A stretch of 64,000 bases of DNA from Flavobacteriales bacterium UBA6057 (lineage in GTDB: Bacteria; Bacteroidota; Bacteroidia; Flavobacteriales_G; Salibacteraceae): contig DIYJ01000014.1 in assembly GCA_002428995.1 (NCBI GenBank), positions 1-64,000 of the forward strand. Reading direction: 5' to 3'. The notes beneath the pieces were generated by a model. The model was given only the letters and a program-made list of their open reading frames with translations. It made no database searches and was not told where the DNA came from. How positions within the stretch are numbered: the first letter of the stretch is position 1; every line of letters starts with the position of its first letter. This document shows positions 35,460 to 44,019 of the stretch, piece after piece. A program made the position numbers and the translations under genes.

Positions 35460-36500
35460 TTAAGCTTTGGGCTTATCAGAATTGCCGGCATTGGCTTCAA
35501 TGGCCTTCTGCTCGGTTTCATACATCTTGTTGACGAAGTCGCCCAGCGGAGCATAGTCGGTCTTGAAGTTGATCTCCACCTCACCGGTGAGCTTCGCCTT
35601 CATCTCATCCGTAGCCGAGCTCTTGGCAGAAGAAACACTCAGGTTGGTGCTGCGTTCCGAACGCGATCTTCCATAGCTTGGAGCCCCAAACCAAGAAGCA
35701 ATACCGCCCCTACGCCTGGAAGCTCCGGTGGATTTGCTGTTCTTGTTCATGGCCTTGTCGGCCTTGTTCACCGTTCGCTTCGAACTGAAGTCAAACATCA
35801 CAGCAGCCCTCACTTTACCATCGTTCACCACGATGCGGGTAGCACCCATGGCCACCATCTGCTTCAATGAAGCCTGGTGTTGCTTGGCCATTTCGATTTT
35901 GGCCTCCATGATCTTGGCCTTCACCTGGTTATCACCGATGTCTACGGCTTCCCCGCGCTTGTTCTTCAGCACCGGCTTTTGCTCTCCTCCGGGATTCTCT
36001 TTGTCATCCTCAAAATCGAGGGAGAAGCTGTCGCTGTTGTTATCCGCCAGGTAACCCATGGCGGTAGTGTCATCCACCGCTTTGATGAACTTGCTCAGGT
36101 CAGTAGTGGCGGCCTTCATCAACTCCATGAACTCTTCGTTCTGGTCTTTGATGACCTGCATATTAGCCTGGTAAACCGACTGCAGCAGGTCTTTCACGAA
36201 GGAGGGAAAGTCTACCGTGTCTACATACTCACCAAAGGTTTGAGCGCCATCGCTCATGTCGAGCATTTCATCGTGACGCTCATCATCGATGTTGTCGCTG
36301 GCCTTTTCATTGTCTCTGCGCCCGCGCATTGCGCCAGCCAGTCCGGATTGCTCCGCCAATTTTTCATATTCCGAGTTCACCAGGTCACGGTAAACCACGC
36401 GTTGGTCAGCTTCGGACAAGGTGCGGAAGGAAGGTGATGCTGCCAGGGCCATTTGCGCCTCCTTGCGCGCCATTTCTTTCAATTGATCTTCTAGTGCCAT
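35460..36500 (-). CDS. 346-aa charged helical protein, leaderless
   Basis: Not recognised. It has helical acidic/basic N-terminal segments (residues 1-150), an acidic stretch (SLDFEDDKENPGGEQ) and a helix (KAKIMEAKIEMAKQHQASLKQ) leading into a strand pair (TRIVVNDGKVRAAVMFDF). An arginine/glycine/serine-rich linker (residues about 251-290, GASRRRGGIASWFGAPSYGR) precedes a last strand pair (KAKLTGEVEINFKTDYAPL). No membrane segment. It lies 51 nt after the 563-aa gene and 5 nt before the 636-aa gene. A self-assembling or nucleic-acid-contacting subunit would fit the composition, but nothing shows it. Confidence 0.75.
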   Translation of the reverse strand: MALEDQLKEMARKEAQMALAASPSFRTLSEADQRVVYRDLVNSEYEKLAEQSGLAGAMRGRRDNEKASDNIDDERHDEMLDMSDGAQTFGEYVDTVDFPSFVKDLLQSVYQANMQVIKDQNEEFMELMKAATTDLSKFIKAVDDTTAMGYLADNNSDSFSLDFEDDKENPGGEQKPVLKNKRGEAVDIGDNQVKAKIMEAKIEMAKQHQASLKQMVAMGATRIVVNDGKVRAAVMFDFSSKRTVNKADKAMNKNSKSTGASRRRGGIASWFGAPSYGRSRSERSTNLSVSSAKSSATDEMKAKLTGEVEINFKTDYAPLGDFVNKMYETEQKAIEANAGNSDKPKA

Positions 36501-36551
36501 ACTTTACGTTCTTTAAGTGTTTGTAGAATGAAAAAGGGATGCGCTGGGGTC

Positions 36552-38243
36552 TTAGAAACCCCAGTCGTCATCGGCACCATCGATGGCTCCTTCCAGCTGG
36601 GCCATCTCATCTCTTGGACCTGAAGCCATTTCATCTCCTTCGCCAATCTGGCTCTGAGCGATGATGAACGACTGACAGGAATCCAGCAGGGCATTGAACT
36701 CTCCATCGGTGATGGAGGCTTCGTCAAACCCGGAGATGTATCGCAGAATTTTGTGGCCTTCTACCGCAGCAGTCTTGAGCGAATTCACATTCGGTATCGT
36801 GTTGTACTGGGCTTTGCTTACAGATTCAATCACCTTCCAGATGCTCTTCTCGTTGCTGCGACCGGAAAGCTGAGCCGTCACCTCGGGAGCACGCAGAATC
36901 TCAATGGCACTTTGCAGGTGGGCATACATTTCGCGGGTCATGGTCTTGGCCAATCCCGAGCAGTGGGTGGAAAGGTTGTATTGAATGTCCTGCATGGCGC
37001 GGTAGATCGGAATGCGCGAAATGCTATCAACAGAGTCCGCAGAAGAGCGCAGGTCAATGAAACTGGCCGTCTCTTCCATCAGTCGATCCCAAAGGCTGAT
37101 GAAGTTGCTGTTGGTGGTCATTCCATCCAACACATCCGTGTTGCCAATGCTGAGCACCTGGTTGTAAAACAAGCCACGCTCCTCTTCCGAGGTTCGGTCT
37201 TCCTTTTTCTTGAAGTAGCGGTAAAGCTTGTCGCTGAACTCACCCTGAGGGAAGGAAATATCTGCCTTGGTCCAGGAAAGCAGCACTGAATCGGCCACGC
37301 GGAAGATGCCCATGCGATCGCCCAGCATGTAGATGTAGAACAGGACGCTGGCCGCTTTGATGTTCTCTGCATCAATGCCCTGACCTTCGGTTGTTTCAAA
37401 AGTGTCCACAGCAAAATCCCAGGTTCCGTCTCCGGCTGAAGAGTAGACATTGTTGATCGGATCGTTGCCGTCACCGATGCGCTTGCGGGCATGGTTGTAA
37501 GCGACAAAAAGAGCTTCGTCATAGCGGTCATCACCAGGGTTGTTTGCCCGATAGCTGTCCGGCACCTTCAGCCCCAGCTCCAGCAGATAGTTGGCCATGA
37601 TGCGCTTGATGGCCGGAGTTCCATGAATAGCATCCACCTCGCCTTTTCGGAAGTAGTTGTCTACCAGCGCAGGTATCTGGCCCAGCCGCTCCTGCTCGCG
37701 AAGCAGTCGCATGACTGCCGCTTCTGCATTGTTGATGGCTGGTCTGGCCTGCAACACCTCATGGTACAAGCGCTCCATGGAAATCTCGCTGATGTCGATG
37801 TTGTTGTTGACGAGTACGATCTCCAGCATGATGCCGTAGAACTCGGCTACGACCTCTCTGGCATTCGCCTTTACGCGCGAGAACACACCGGCAACATCAA
37901 TGACCTTTTCACCCATCATCACCTTGCTCAGCATGCTCACGTAAATGCTGGGTTCAGAGAGCAAGTAGCGGATGGTATGGTCGATGCCGCTCTTGTTGAA
38001 CCTTCCAGTCACCTGATCAATGATCGCAAGATGTCCGGCCTTCACAAGGTCTGACATGTGCTTCTGAGCCTGTGTTTCAAAGCCAGAGACCAACTTGGCT
38101 CTGCTGTGCTCGCTGCTACTTTCAGCGGTGATGTTGGGCGCATGAATAGAGAATTCCTTGTAGAGGTAGTTGTTGAGGAAGTCGCTCGCTCGTTCTACTA
38201 CGGCTGACTTTGATTCTCCTGGTTTTGGTTTTTTCGGATCCAT
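36552..38243 (-). CDS. 563-aa all-helical protein, leaderless
   Basis: Not recognised. It appears almost wholly alpha-helical and soluble, with no motif of a known enzyme. The C-terminus is strikingly acidic and ends in an aromatic tail (AIDGADDDWGF), a type of tail often used for docking. It follows the subtilase gene by 33 nt. Two long frames on the opposite strand within it (around 36753-37289 and 37491-38054) are shadows without sense. It may be a scaffold or a client of the subtilase. Confidence 0.75.
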   Translation of the reverse strand: MDPKKPKPGESKSAVVERASDFLNNYLYKEFSIHAPNITAESSSEHSRAKLVSGFETQAQKHMSDLVKAGHLAIIDQVTGRFNKSGIDHTIRYLLSEPSIYVSMLSKVMMGEKVIDVAGVFSRVKANAREVVAEFYGIMLEIVLVNNNIDISEISMERLYHEVLQARPAINNAEAAVMRLLREQERLGQIPALVDNYFRKGEVDAIHGTPAIKRIMANYLLELGLKVPDSYRANNPGDDRYDEALFVAYNHARKRIGDGNDPINNVYSSAGDGTWDFAVDTFETTEGQGIDAENIKAASVLFYIYMLGDRMGIFRVADSVLLSWTKADISFPQGEFSDKLYRYFKKKEDRTSEEERGLFYNQVLSIGNTDVLDGMTTNSNFISLWDRLMEETASFIDLRSSADSVDSISRIPIYRAMQDIQYNLSTHCSGLAKTMTREMYAHLQSAIEILRAPEVTAQLSGRSNEKSIWKVIESVSKAQYNTIPNVNSLKTAAVEGHKILRYISGFDEASITDGEFNALLDSCQSFIIAQSQIGEGDEMASGPRDEMAQLEGAIDGADDDWGF

Positions 38244-38276
38244 GATCTAGATGATTTACTTGAATTGATTTGTGGG

Positions 38277-39575
38277 TTAGTTCATTTGATAATTGAGGAG
38301 CTTCAGGGCATCGGGCAGGTTGATAGCTCCGAAGCCTTCGTTGATTGTTTTGATGGAGCGCCCGCTGCGATCTGCCGTGGTCATCAGCAGTCGTTTGAGG
38401 TCGGCATCTTTCAGGGTTCTTCCGGTTTTGCGAAGAGCGTAGGATTTCAGCAGGGCAATGGCTCCACTTACAAAGGGGGCGGCCTGAGAAGTTCCGCTCG
38501 AGAAAGCGTAGTCCTGACGGAGGTAGGTGCTGTAAATGTTCGTGCCCGGAGCTACAAACGAAATGTGCGCTCCACGGGTCGAAAAGTTGGCCACCTCACC
38601 TTGCGGATCTACCGCTCCAATGGCAATAACATAGGGATTGGCTCCTGGGAAGTACTTGTCGCGCGTGCCATCATTACCTGAGGCTGCCACGATGGTCACG
38701 CCTCGCTTGCGGGCATAATCCACCACTTCTGCATGAGGTAATCCACCGCCTTCGTGCTTCACGCCCAGACTCATGTTGATGATCGAGGCTCCTTCGTCCA
38801 CTGCGTATTTGATGCCGGCATTGATGTCCTGAATGGTTCCGGCTCCCACAACGCTCGCTCCGCGCTTAAAGGCTCCCAACACCTTCACAGGAAGAATTGT
38901 GCAGTTAGGCGCAACACCAACAGCCATTCGCTGTCCCCGGGCAGCAATAATACCGCTTACATGTGTTCCATGACCTACCTCATCTTCTGGCATATCGTCC
39001 AGTCCGAGGAAATCTCCGGTGAATTTCTGCTGTCCATTGATGATGTTGACAAAATCAAATCCCTGTTGCATGCGGCCACCGGCAAACTCGGGATGTATTG
39101 CTTCGATTCCGGTGTCGAGCACTGCGATTTTTACGCTCGGCATTCCTCTGGAATAGCTGTGAGCCTCCTTCACCACGGCTTCAGAACCTCTCATCAGTGG
39201 ACGGCCCTGTGCGAGCTGATGGCTTTGATAGCGTGGCAACTCTGCTTCCGCATACTGGGGAGCATGAGCATATTCGACCTCGGGGAGCAGGGAAATTTGC
39301 CGGACTAATTCTGGCGAAAACTTTCTGTCGTTTTTCAGAATGAGCCGGTAGATGCGGTTGAGGCCACTGCTTACTTCTTCCTTGGTCCAGCCTCCACGCT
39401 TCATCGCATCGTATTCACGTGTAACCCAAACGGGCACCTTGTTTTTGCGGATGATCGAATCAATATCTGCTGACAGCGCATACTCACCACCGGCCTTGTC
39501 ATGCAAGAGCTGCTGCCACGATGGAAAATCGCGGGAAGCAGGTTGATGCAGTTTGATGATGATGCTGTCTTTCAC
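38277..39575 (-). CDS. Subtilisin-like serine protease (S8), first gene of operon
   Basis: 432 aa, starting at GTG. The triad is Asp154 (AVLDTG), His202 (GHGTHVSGIIAARG) and Ser363 (SSGTSQAAPFVSGA), with oxyanion Asn301 (AASGND). Residues 1-130 form a helical prodomain-like region. There is no signal peptide. It resembles the 408-aa subtilase at 16676-17902 in size and in lack of a leader. As the first gene of a ten-gene operon it could process the downstream helical proteins or mature the complex; that is inference. Confidence 0.92.
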   Translation of the reverse strand: MKDSIIIKLHQPASRDFPSWQQLLHDKAGGEYALSADIDSIIRKNKVPVWVTREYDAMKRGGWTKEEVSSGLNRIYRLILKNDRKFSPELVRQISLLPEVEYAHAPQYAEAELPRYQSHQLAQGRPLMRGSEAVVKEAHSYSRGMPSVKIAVLDTGIEAIHPEFAGGRMQQGFDFVNIINGQQKFTGDFLGLDDMPEDEVGHGTHVSGIIAARGQRMAVGVAPNCTILPVKVLGAFKRGASVVGAGTIQDINAGIKYAVDEGASIINMSLGVKHEGGGLPHAEVVDYARKRGVTIVAASGNDGTRDKYFPGANPYVIAIGAVDPQGEVANFSTRGAHISFVAPGTNIYSTYLRQDYAFSSGTSQAAPFVSGAIALLKSYALRKTGRTLKDADLKRLLMTTADRSGRSIKTINEGFGAINLPDALKLLNYQMN

Positions 39576-39624
39576 AAGGGGTCGTTTTGACCTTTATGCA
39601 CGTGTGGAGGAGAGGTAACCCATC

Positions 39625-39646
39625 GGTTGAAATTTTTTTTTCAACC
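39625..39646. repeat. GGTTGAAA/TTTCAACC hairpin
   Basis: An 8-bp perfect inverted repeat around a T-rich loop lies at the edge of the longer palindromic element that follows. It may be part of that element or a bidirectional stop signal between the subtilase operon and the lipoprotein gene. Confidence 0.45.
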
Positions 39647-39727
39647 ACATAGGACAAGGAGTACCGCACGGAGGTCACGGAGAAGTGGCTTTGCGAACTC
39701 CGTGTCTTCTTTGTGCGCTCTGTGGTT
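39643..39727. repeat. Imperfect palindromic intergenic repeat (REP/MITE-like)
   Basis: The element opens AACCACATAGGACAAGGAG and closes CTCTGTGGTT; ACGGAG...CTCCGT lies inside. Elements of the AACCACA-GAGACACGGAG...CTCCGTG-TGTGGTT kind are scattered in many bacterial genomes as short palindromic repeats. It fills the gap between the caspase-like lipoprotein gene, whose stop codon abuts it, and the ten-gene operon. It has no coding sense. Confidence 0.6.
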
Positions 39728-39728
39728 T

Positions 39729-41057
39729 TTAAAGAAAGGCGCTGTTCGCAAGCACTCCATCCCCAAAGCGGGCATTGGGCCGGAAAACTCCAATGCCATC
39801 GCCATTGTCTTCCAGCAGAGGTTCTTCCCTCCGTTCCAACCGCAGGTAGTCAAGCTCGGCCCCGATGATCCGGGCGTGTTCAAAAGCTTCTAACATGGAA
39901 ACACGACCGTCTCCATCCGTATCGGCATTCACTGGATTTCCACGATGGTCTCTCTTAGCCAATGCTGAAATGACATAATAGGAGAAGATGTCAAACGGCA
40001 CCGTGGGATGTTCATACGACAGGTCGTCCTCTTTGCAGGCAGACATCAGAACGCGATGGGGTCCGCGCAGGTCGTGGAGCAAGCCACCGCTGAAGCAAGG
40101 TTGCAACACGGCAATGAGCTTATTGAAATTCAGACACCCGATCATCGCTGCAAAGTGATCATCGTAAAGCGGAGCTGGGAAGTCGTAATAGTCGATGCTC
40201 TCATCAAAGCGGCCTGGGTCAATCTCATCGGGAGCAATGCTGTCCGGCCGCCCACCAAAAGGTCCTATCGAACGGTGCAGTCCTCCTCCGTGATTGGTGA
40301 CGTACAACAGGAGGTCATTTTCTCCTGTCAGCCTGGATTTAAGGGTTTGAATCGCATCCTGCAATCCTTCAGGATGGGCCGCAAAATGAACGGGAATGGA
40401 ACCGGGCCCGTACGTTTCTGGTGTTCCCGCGCGGTAAACCACCACAATGTTCTTTGGGCTGTATCCATACACATTGACGAGTGTTTTGTACATAAACACG
40501 AGGTTGTTCCAAAACCGAATGTGAGCTCCGGCCCGATCAAACCCACCGCTGTAGAGCAGGGCGCAGTTTTGGCTTCGAATCAACTGTGGAATGGCCGTCA
40601 CGGAATCAGTGAAATCCTGAAACTCCATCCTTCCGGGTCTGTAAACCTTTGTTTGGGCAGCTGCCGATTTCATTGCGCGCACGTGATCCACCTTAATGGA
40701 AAGCTCCTTGTTCGAACCACTCACGTTTTGGTAGCACCTGCCTTCGATTTCTACAAGACTGCCGTAGGCGGGCATGTCGGCCGGTTCGCTGTTATCCTTG
40801 GGCACATCCAAAAGCAAGTAGACCGAGTCAGGCATTTTCGAATTCACCCGTGGCCAAAGCATGTTGGTCAACAGCATGGGCACAGGTTGGTCCACGTACA
40901 AACCTTTTACGCGCACTTTTTCCTCGCTTACCTGGGCCTTTTGGGCATGAAGCTTCAAGTTCTGGATGGTCCATGTTTTCGGAGGAACTTCTTCGCGGGT
41001 TCCGCATTGGAGAAGTAGTAAGGCAAGGATGGTGGTGAAGAAAAGCTTGCTGGGCAT
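39729..41057 (-). CDS. Caspase-like (C13/legumain-type) lipoprotein with EF-hand motif
   Basis: About 442 aa from the ATG at 41057, which directly precedes a lipoprotein signal (LALLLLQCG, lipid-accepting Cys18). Residues 20-145 form an OB-like beta domain. The protease domain holds His256 in LYVTNHGGGL and Cys321 in LQPCFSGGL, the spacing and context of legumain-type (C13) and related clan CD peptidases; SACKEDDLSYE follows. A Ca-binding-like loop is DTDGDGRVSMLEA (residues 379-391). It should be anchored to a membrane facing the periplasm or surface. It lies between the second sigma factor (divergent) and the subtilase operon (same strand). Confidence 0.85.
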   Translation of the reverse strand: MPSKLFFTTILALLLLQCGTREEVPPKTWTIQNLKLHAQKAQVSEEKVRVKGLYVDQPVPMLLTNMLWPRVNSKMPDSVYLLLDVPKDNSEPADMPAYGSLVEIEGRCYQNVSGSNKELSIKVDHVRAMKSAAAQTKVYRPGRMEFQDFTDSVTAIPQLIRSQNCALLYSGGFDRAGAHIRFWNNLVFMYKTLVNVYGYSPKNIVVVYRAGTPETYGPGSIPVHFAAHPEGLQDAIQTLKSRLTGENDLLLYVTNHGGGLHRSIGPFGGRPDSIAPDEIDPGRFDESIDYYDFPAPLYDDHFAAMIGCLNFNKLIAVLQPCFSGGLLHDLRGPHRVLMSACKEDDLSYEHPTVPFDIFSYYVISALAKRDHRGNPVNADTDGDGRVSMLEAFEHARIIGAELDYLRLERREEPLLEDNGDGIGVFRPNARFGDGVLANSAFL

Positions 41058-41255
41058 GGGGAGGTTCTTTTGGTTTTTCGGACTTAATGCACCTAACCTC
41101 CAGGGGTAACCCACCACCAGTGATTCCGGTGGCAGAAAAATTTTGGCATTTCGATGGATTGCCTTAGCATTGGTCGGCCGAGGCGGTATTTTTCCAAATC
41201 ATGGTTAGCCGAATCGGTTACTTCTGACTCATTTATTCATTAACTGCATAAGTTC

Positions 41256-41786
41256 ATGCGTGACGACACTGTCTTGACTGCATTGCGCAACGGAGATCTT
41301 GCGGCTCTGGACAGTGTGTATATAGAGCACCGGGAAGAGTTTCTGGCCTGGATCACGCGTACTTATGGTTGTACGATGGAAGACGCGAAAGACATTTACC
41401 AGGTATCTACCTTGCTGCTGTATGAAAATGCAGTGAGTGGTAAGTTGGTGAGTTTCTCAGGAACGCTCAAAACCTATCTCTTTGCGATTGGCAAAAACAA
41501 GGCACGGGAATGGGCTCGTCAAAAACAGCGCTTTGTACAGGAACAACTGATGGAGCCTGAAGCAGAAGGGGCGGTAGATGATGACAAGGAGACGCTGTTT
41601 CGGATGGTGGAGCATGGACTTGAACAGTTGGGCGATCCGTGTCGTGAGTTGTTGAAGCTGTTTTATTTTCAGAAAAAGAGCGTGGAGGAAATCACTGCTG
41701 CGCTGAAATACAAGAACCGGGATACGACCAAGAACCTGAAGTATAAATGCCTGAACAGGCTCCGTAAAATCTGCAAAGCCACATGA
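41256..41786 (+). CDS. ECF-type RNA polymerase sigma factor (second)
   Basis: 176 aa. Region 2 is DSVYIEHREEFLAWITRTYGCTMEDAKDIYQVSTLLLYEN with LKTYLFAIGKNKAREWARQ. Region 4 is the HTH in LLKLFYFQKKSVEEITAALKYKNRDTTKNLKYKCLNRLR. It shares a four-base ATGA overlap with the next gene, which implies coupled translation. It is divergent from the caspase-like lipoprotein, 198 nt away. The paralogous pair sits at 19522-20833. Confidence 0.92.
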   Translation: MRDDTVLTALRNGDLAALDSVYIEHREEFLAWITRTYGCTMEDAKDIYQVSTLLLYENAVSGKLVSFSGTLKTYLFAIGKNKAREWARQKQRFVQEQLMEPEAEGAVDDDKETLFRMVEHGLEQLGDPCRELLKLFYFQKKSVEEITAALKYKNRDTTKNLKYKCLNRLRKICKAT

Positions 41787-42532
41787 GCGAACCTTCAGAT
41801 ATCGCATTGATCGAGCGCTACATCCGGGGTGAGTTGAGCCTGGAAGAGCGAGGTGCAGTGGAGCAGCGCATGGCAGAGGATGCTGACTTCAGGGCATTGC
41901 TCGAAGACTATGAGGTGCTCACCAAGGGCATTGCCTACAGCGGCCGCAAGGCGGTGTTGGAGCGATTGCAAAACCTGGATGAAAACCTTGAGGGCACAGA
42001 AGCTACGGTTCGCTCCATCGCTCCCCGAAAGCAGAAGCCAGTTGTTTGGCTGGCAGCAGCGGCTGTGGTGGCATTGCTTTTCTATGCGGGATTTTCGCTG
42101 TTCAATGCTGGTCCAGATGCCGGAGAGTTGTACGCAGCTTACTACGAACCTTATCCAAACCTGGTTTACCCAATCACACGATCGAACACCACAGCGCAGG
42201 ATCCCGCGGCAAAGCCATACCGCGCCTACGAGCAAAAGGACTACGAAGCTGCCCTGGCAGCATTAAACGCTGACACTAAAAGCCCTGAGGACACACGACT
42301 TTTCTATAAAGGGCACACACTTTTAGCCTTGAATCAGCCTGAAGAAGCCATTGAAGCTTATGATGCGCTGCTGACACTTCCTAACCTTGAGCAGTTCAGC
42401 GATCCTGCCCGTTGGTACAAGGCCCTGGCACTTCTTAAACTGGAGCGCGTTGAAGAAGCAAGAAGTGTGCTCCAAAGCCTGGAGAACAGCGCCTATTCCA
42501 AAGAATCGAAGGAGCTTCTGGAAAAGCTTTGA
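41783..42532 (+). CDS. Membrane TPR protein, putative anti-sigma factor (second)
   Basis: 249 aa. An N-terminal anti-sigma-like segment (DIALIERYIRGELSLEERGAVEQRM), one transmembrane helix (VVWLAAAAVVALLFYAGFSLF) and TPR repeats at the extracytoplasmic side (DYEAALAALNADTKSPEDTRLFYKGHTLLAL, then PEEAIEAYDALLTL). It aligns with the protein at 20096-20833 along the whole length, including YYEPYPNLVYPITRS against FEPYSDWPYTRS. Together with the sigma gene it forms a signalling module next to the caspase-like lipoprotein. Confidence 0.87.
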   Translation: MSEPSDIALIERYIRGELSLEERGAVEQRMAEDADFRALLEDYEVLTKGIAYSGRKAVLERLQNLDENLEGTEATVRSIAPRKQKPVVWLAAAAVVALLFYAGFSLFNAGPDAGELYAAYYEPYPNLVYPITRSNTTAQDPAAKPYRAYEQKDYEAALAALNADTKSPEDTRLFYKGHTLLALNQPEEAIEAYDALLTLPNLEQFSDPARWYKALALLKLERVEEARSVLQSLENSAYSKESKELLEKL

Positions 42533-42615
42533 CAAAGCTCTCAACTTCGAATTCACTGCGGGATAGAGTAGGGTATTTTTCACGCTACCGGTTTCCTTTT
42601 CAAAACGAGGAAGCC

Positions 42616-42792
42616 ATGAACAATAAGAAGAACAGGATCAAGCAGCGCATCCAAATGCTGGGAGCGCAGGGTCGCAAGCTGCAACAAGAAGAAAGGTCAA
42701 ACCGATCAAAACCGAGGAGCGAACGATTGTCGAATGAGCTGTTGAGTGCTCTGCTTTGTGGAACGGGGATTTCACTTTCTACAGCCGGATAA
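42616..42792 (+). CDS. Possible 58-aa basic peptide
   Basis: A short frame from the ATG at 42616 gives MNNKKNRIKQRIQMLGAQGR, then QEERSNRSKPRSERL and an apolar end (LLSALLCGTGISLSTAG). It is very basic. The region 42533-42982 otherwise holds only a 38-codon frame (42794-42910, MRTSVDYTTVFRCN) and a palindromic repeat, and looks decayed. I support this weakly. Confidence 0.3.
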   Translation: MNNKKNRIKQRIQMLGAQGRKLQQEERSNRSKPRSERLSNELLSALLCGTGISLSTAG

Positions 42793-42900
42793 AATGAGAA
42801 CCTCAGTGGACTATACCACAGTTTTTCGTTGTAATCTGAAAGAAGGCGAATCTCTCTATCGTATCACCGTGAAAGGTCATTTCGAAGCTGTCTGGAACTT

Positions 42901-42939
42901 CATCATCTGATCTTCTAATTTTCTGATAATCTGATGATC
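42901..42939. repeat. CATCATCTGAT...ATCTGATGATC palindromic repeat
   Basis: The ends CATCATC and GATGATC pair, with TGAT/CTGAT repeats between. Similar ATCTGAT-rich palindromes recur in other Bacteroidota intergenic regions. It lies just before the EthD-like gene. Confidence 0.4.
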
Positions 42940-42982
42940 GGAGAGCATTAACCTTGTGCAACAAACACCAAAACAACATACC

Positions 42983-43294
42983 ATGATCAAGCTCACTGTT
43001 CTCTATCCCCAACCTACCGACCCAGAACAATTTGAAAAGGACTACGCGGACCACACGCGCCTGCTGCACGAAAAAACAGGAATTACCACTTCAGAAAAGC
43101 CTTACACTGTAACCAAGTTTTTCCCTGGACCTAAAGGCCCGGCACCTTATTACCAAATGTTCTCCCTGCCCTTTGAATCGAAGGAGGCCATGAAAGCCTC
43201 ACTCGCTTCGAGCGGTATGCAGGAAGTCGCAGCAGACGCACACCGTATTTCCAGCGGTGGAGCACCGGTTATCCTCATCGGTGACGAAAACTGA
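42983..43294 (+). CDS. EthD-family protein
   Basis: 103 aa from the ATG at 42983. It has the short ferredoxin-like fold pattern of EthD: MIKLTVLYPQPTDPEQFEKD, YADHTRLLHEKT, PYYQMFSLPFESKEAMKASL. Many members dimerise and act in degradation of ethers or other small compounds, or as simple lyase-like proteins. There is no signal peptide and no neighbouring oxidation operon, so its substrate is unknown. Confidence 0.82.
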   Translation: MIKLTVLYPQPTDPEQFEKDYADHTRLLHEKTGITTSEKPYTVTKFFPGPKGPAPYYQMFSLPFESKEAMKASLASSGMQEVAADAHRISSGGAPVILIGDEN

Positions 43295-43438
43295 TGACGT
43301 AGTCAAAACAAGCATTGCACAGCAAGAAGGCATCCTGGCTATGGTTCATGGATAAAAGATCAAGGTTTTAGGGGCTTTTGCTGACTGCAAAATACTTGCA
43401 GTGCCGGGGTCTAGCTTCGGATCCCAAACAATAAACCC

Positions 43439-43921
43439 ATGAAAAAAATGAAGTATTTATTGCTGTTTATGCTGCCTGCACTCGTGTTCCTTAGCTCGTG
43501 CGAAAAAACAGATCCTGTTCTGAACACATCCGGGCAATCTTCGGTGGAAGAGAGTATCGAAGCCAGAGAGCTTCAAGCCTGTCAGGCTAGTGTTGACGGT
43601 TCAGACATCACCATTTCAATGAATGAGGATTGCACCAAGGCGACCGTCACTCTTTCTATATGTTGCGAATGTCCGTTCGGATCGCTGGGTACAGGCTGCG
43701 CAACACCGGGCACTGTATTGATGCAGGTGGAAATCGGGCCAAACCAATATACAGAGATTACGCAACCAGTGAATGCTTCTATCGTTCAGGGTGGTTGCTA
43801 TGACCTCGTCATCGAAGTTGAAGACAATGGTAACGAGTTGCGAAGAGCAAAGGTCCTTCAGCTGGAATTCAATGGAGTAGCAGTTGATTTCACTTCGCCT
43901 TTGGTGGAGTGCGCCCTATAA
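43439..43921 (+). CDS. Small lipoprotein
   Basis: 160 aa. A lipoprotein signal peptide ends in the lipobox FLSSC (Cys21). The mature part has seven or more cysteines (CQAS, CTKAT, CCECPFG, GCATPG, GGCYD), which suggests disulphide bonds and an extracytoplasmic position. There is no known domain. It ends just before a bidirectional terminator. Confidence 0.78.
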   Translation: MKKMKYLLLFMLPALVFLSSCEKTDPVLNTSGQSSVEESIEARELQACQASVDGSDITISMNEDCTKATVTLSICCECPFGSLGTGCATPGTVLMQVEIGPNQYTEITQPVNASIVQGGCYDLVIEVEDNGNELRRAKVLQLEFNGVAVDFTSPLVECAL

Positions 43922-43968
43922 TGCGGAGAGATCTCCCATTCCTGATCTGGTGTCGAACCCACAAGCTT

Positions 43969-43997
43969 AAAGAGAGGCTATCCAGCCTCTCTTTTTG
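43969..43997. terminator. Bidirectional terminator
   Basis: AAAGAGAGGCT and AGCCTCTCTTT form a perfect 11-bp stem around ATCC, followed by TTT on the plus strand. It lies between the converging lipoprotein gene and the HTH gene. Confidence 0.92.
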
Positions 43998-44019
43998 TGT
44001 TCTCAAAGGCGTACAATCT

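Noticed and set aside
26771..39575. Extracellular contractile injection system or T6SS
   Set aside because: No sheath, tube, baseplate, spike or AAA ATPase sequence is recognisable in any of the ten genes; the Tae4-like domain alone is not enough.
40008..41018. 336-codon plus-strand frame inside the caspase-like lipoprotein gene
   Set aside because: Antisense to a clearly functional lipoprotein; no motif.
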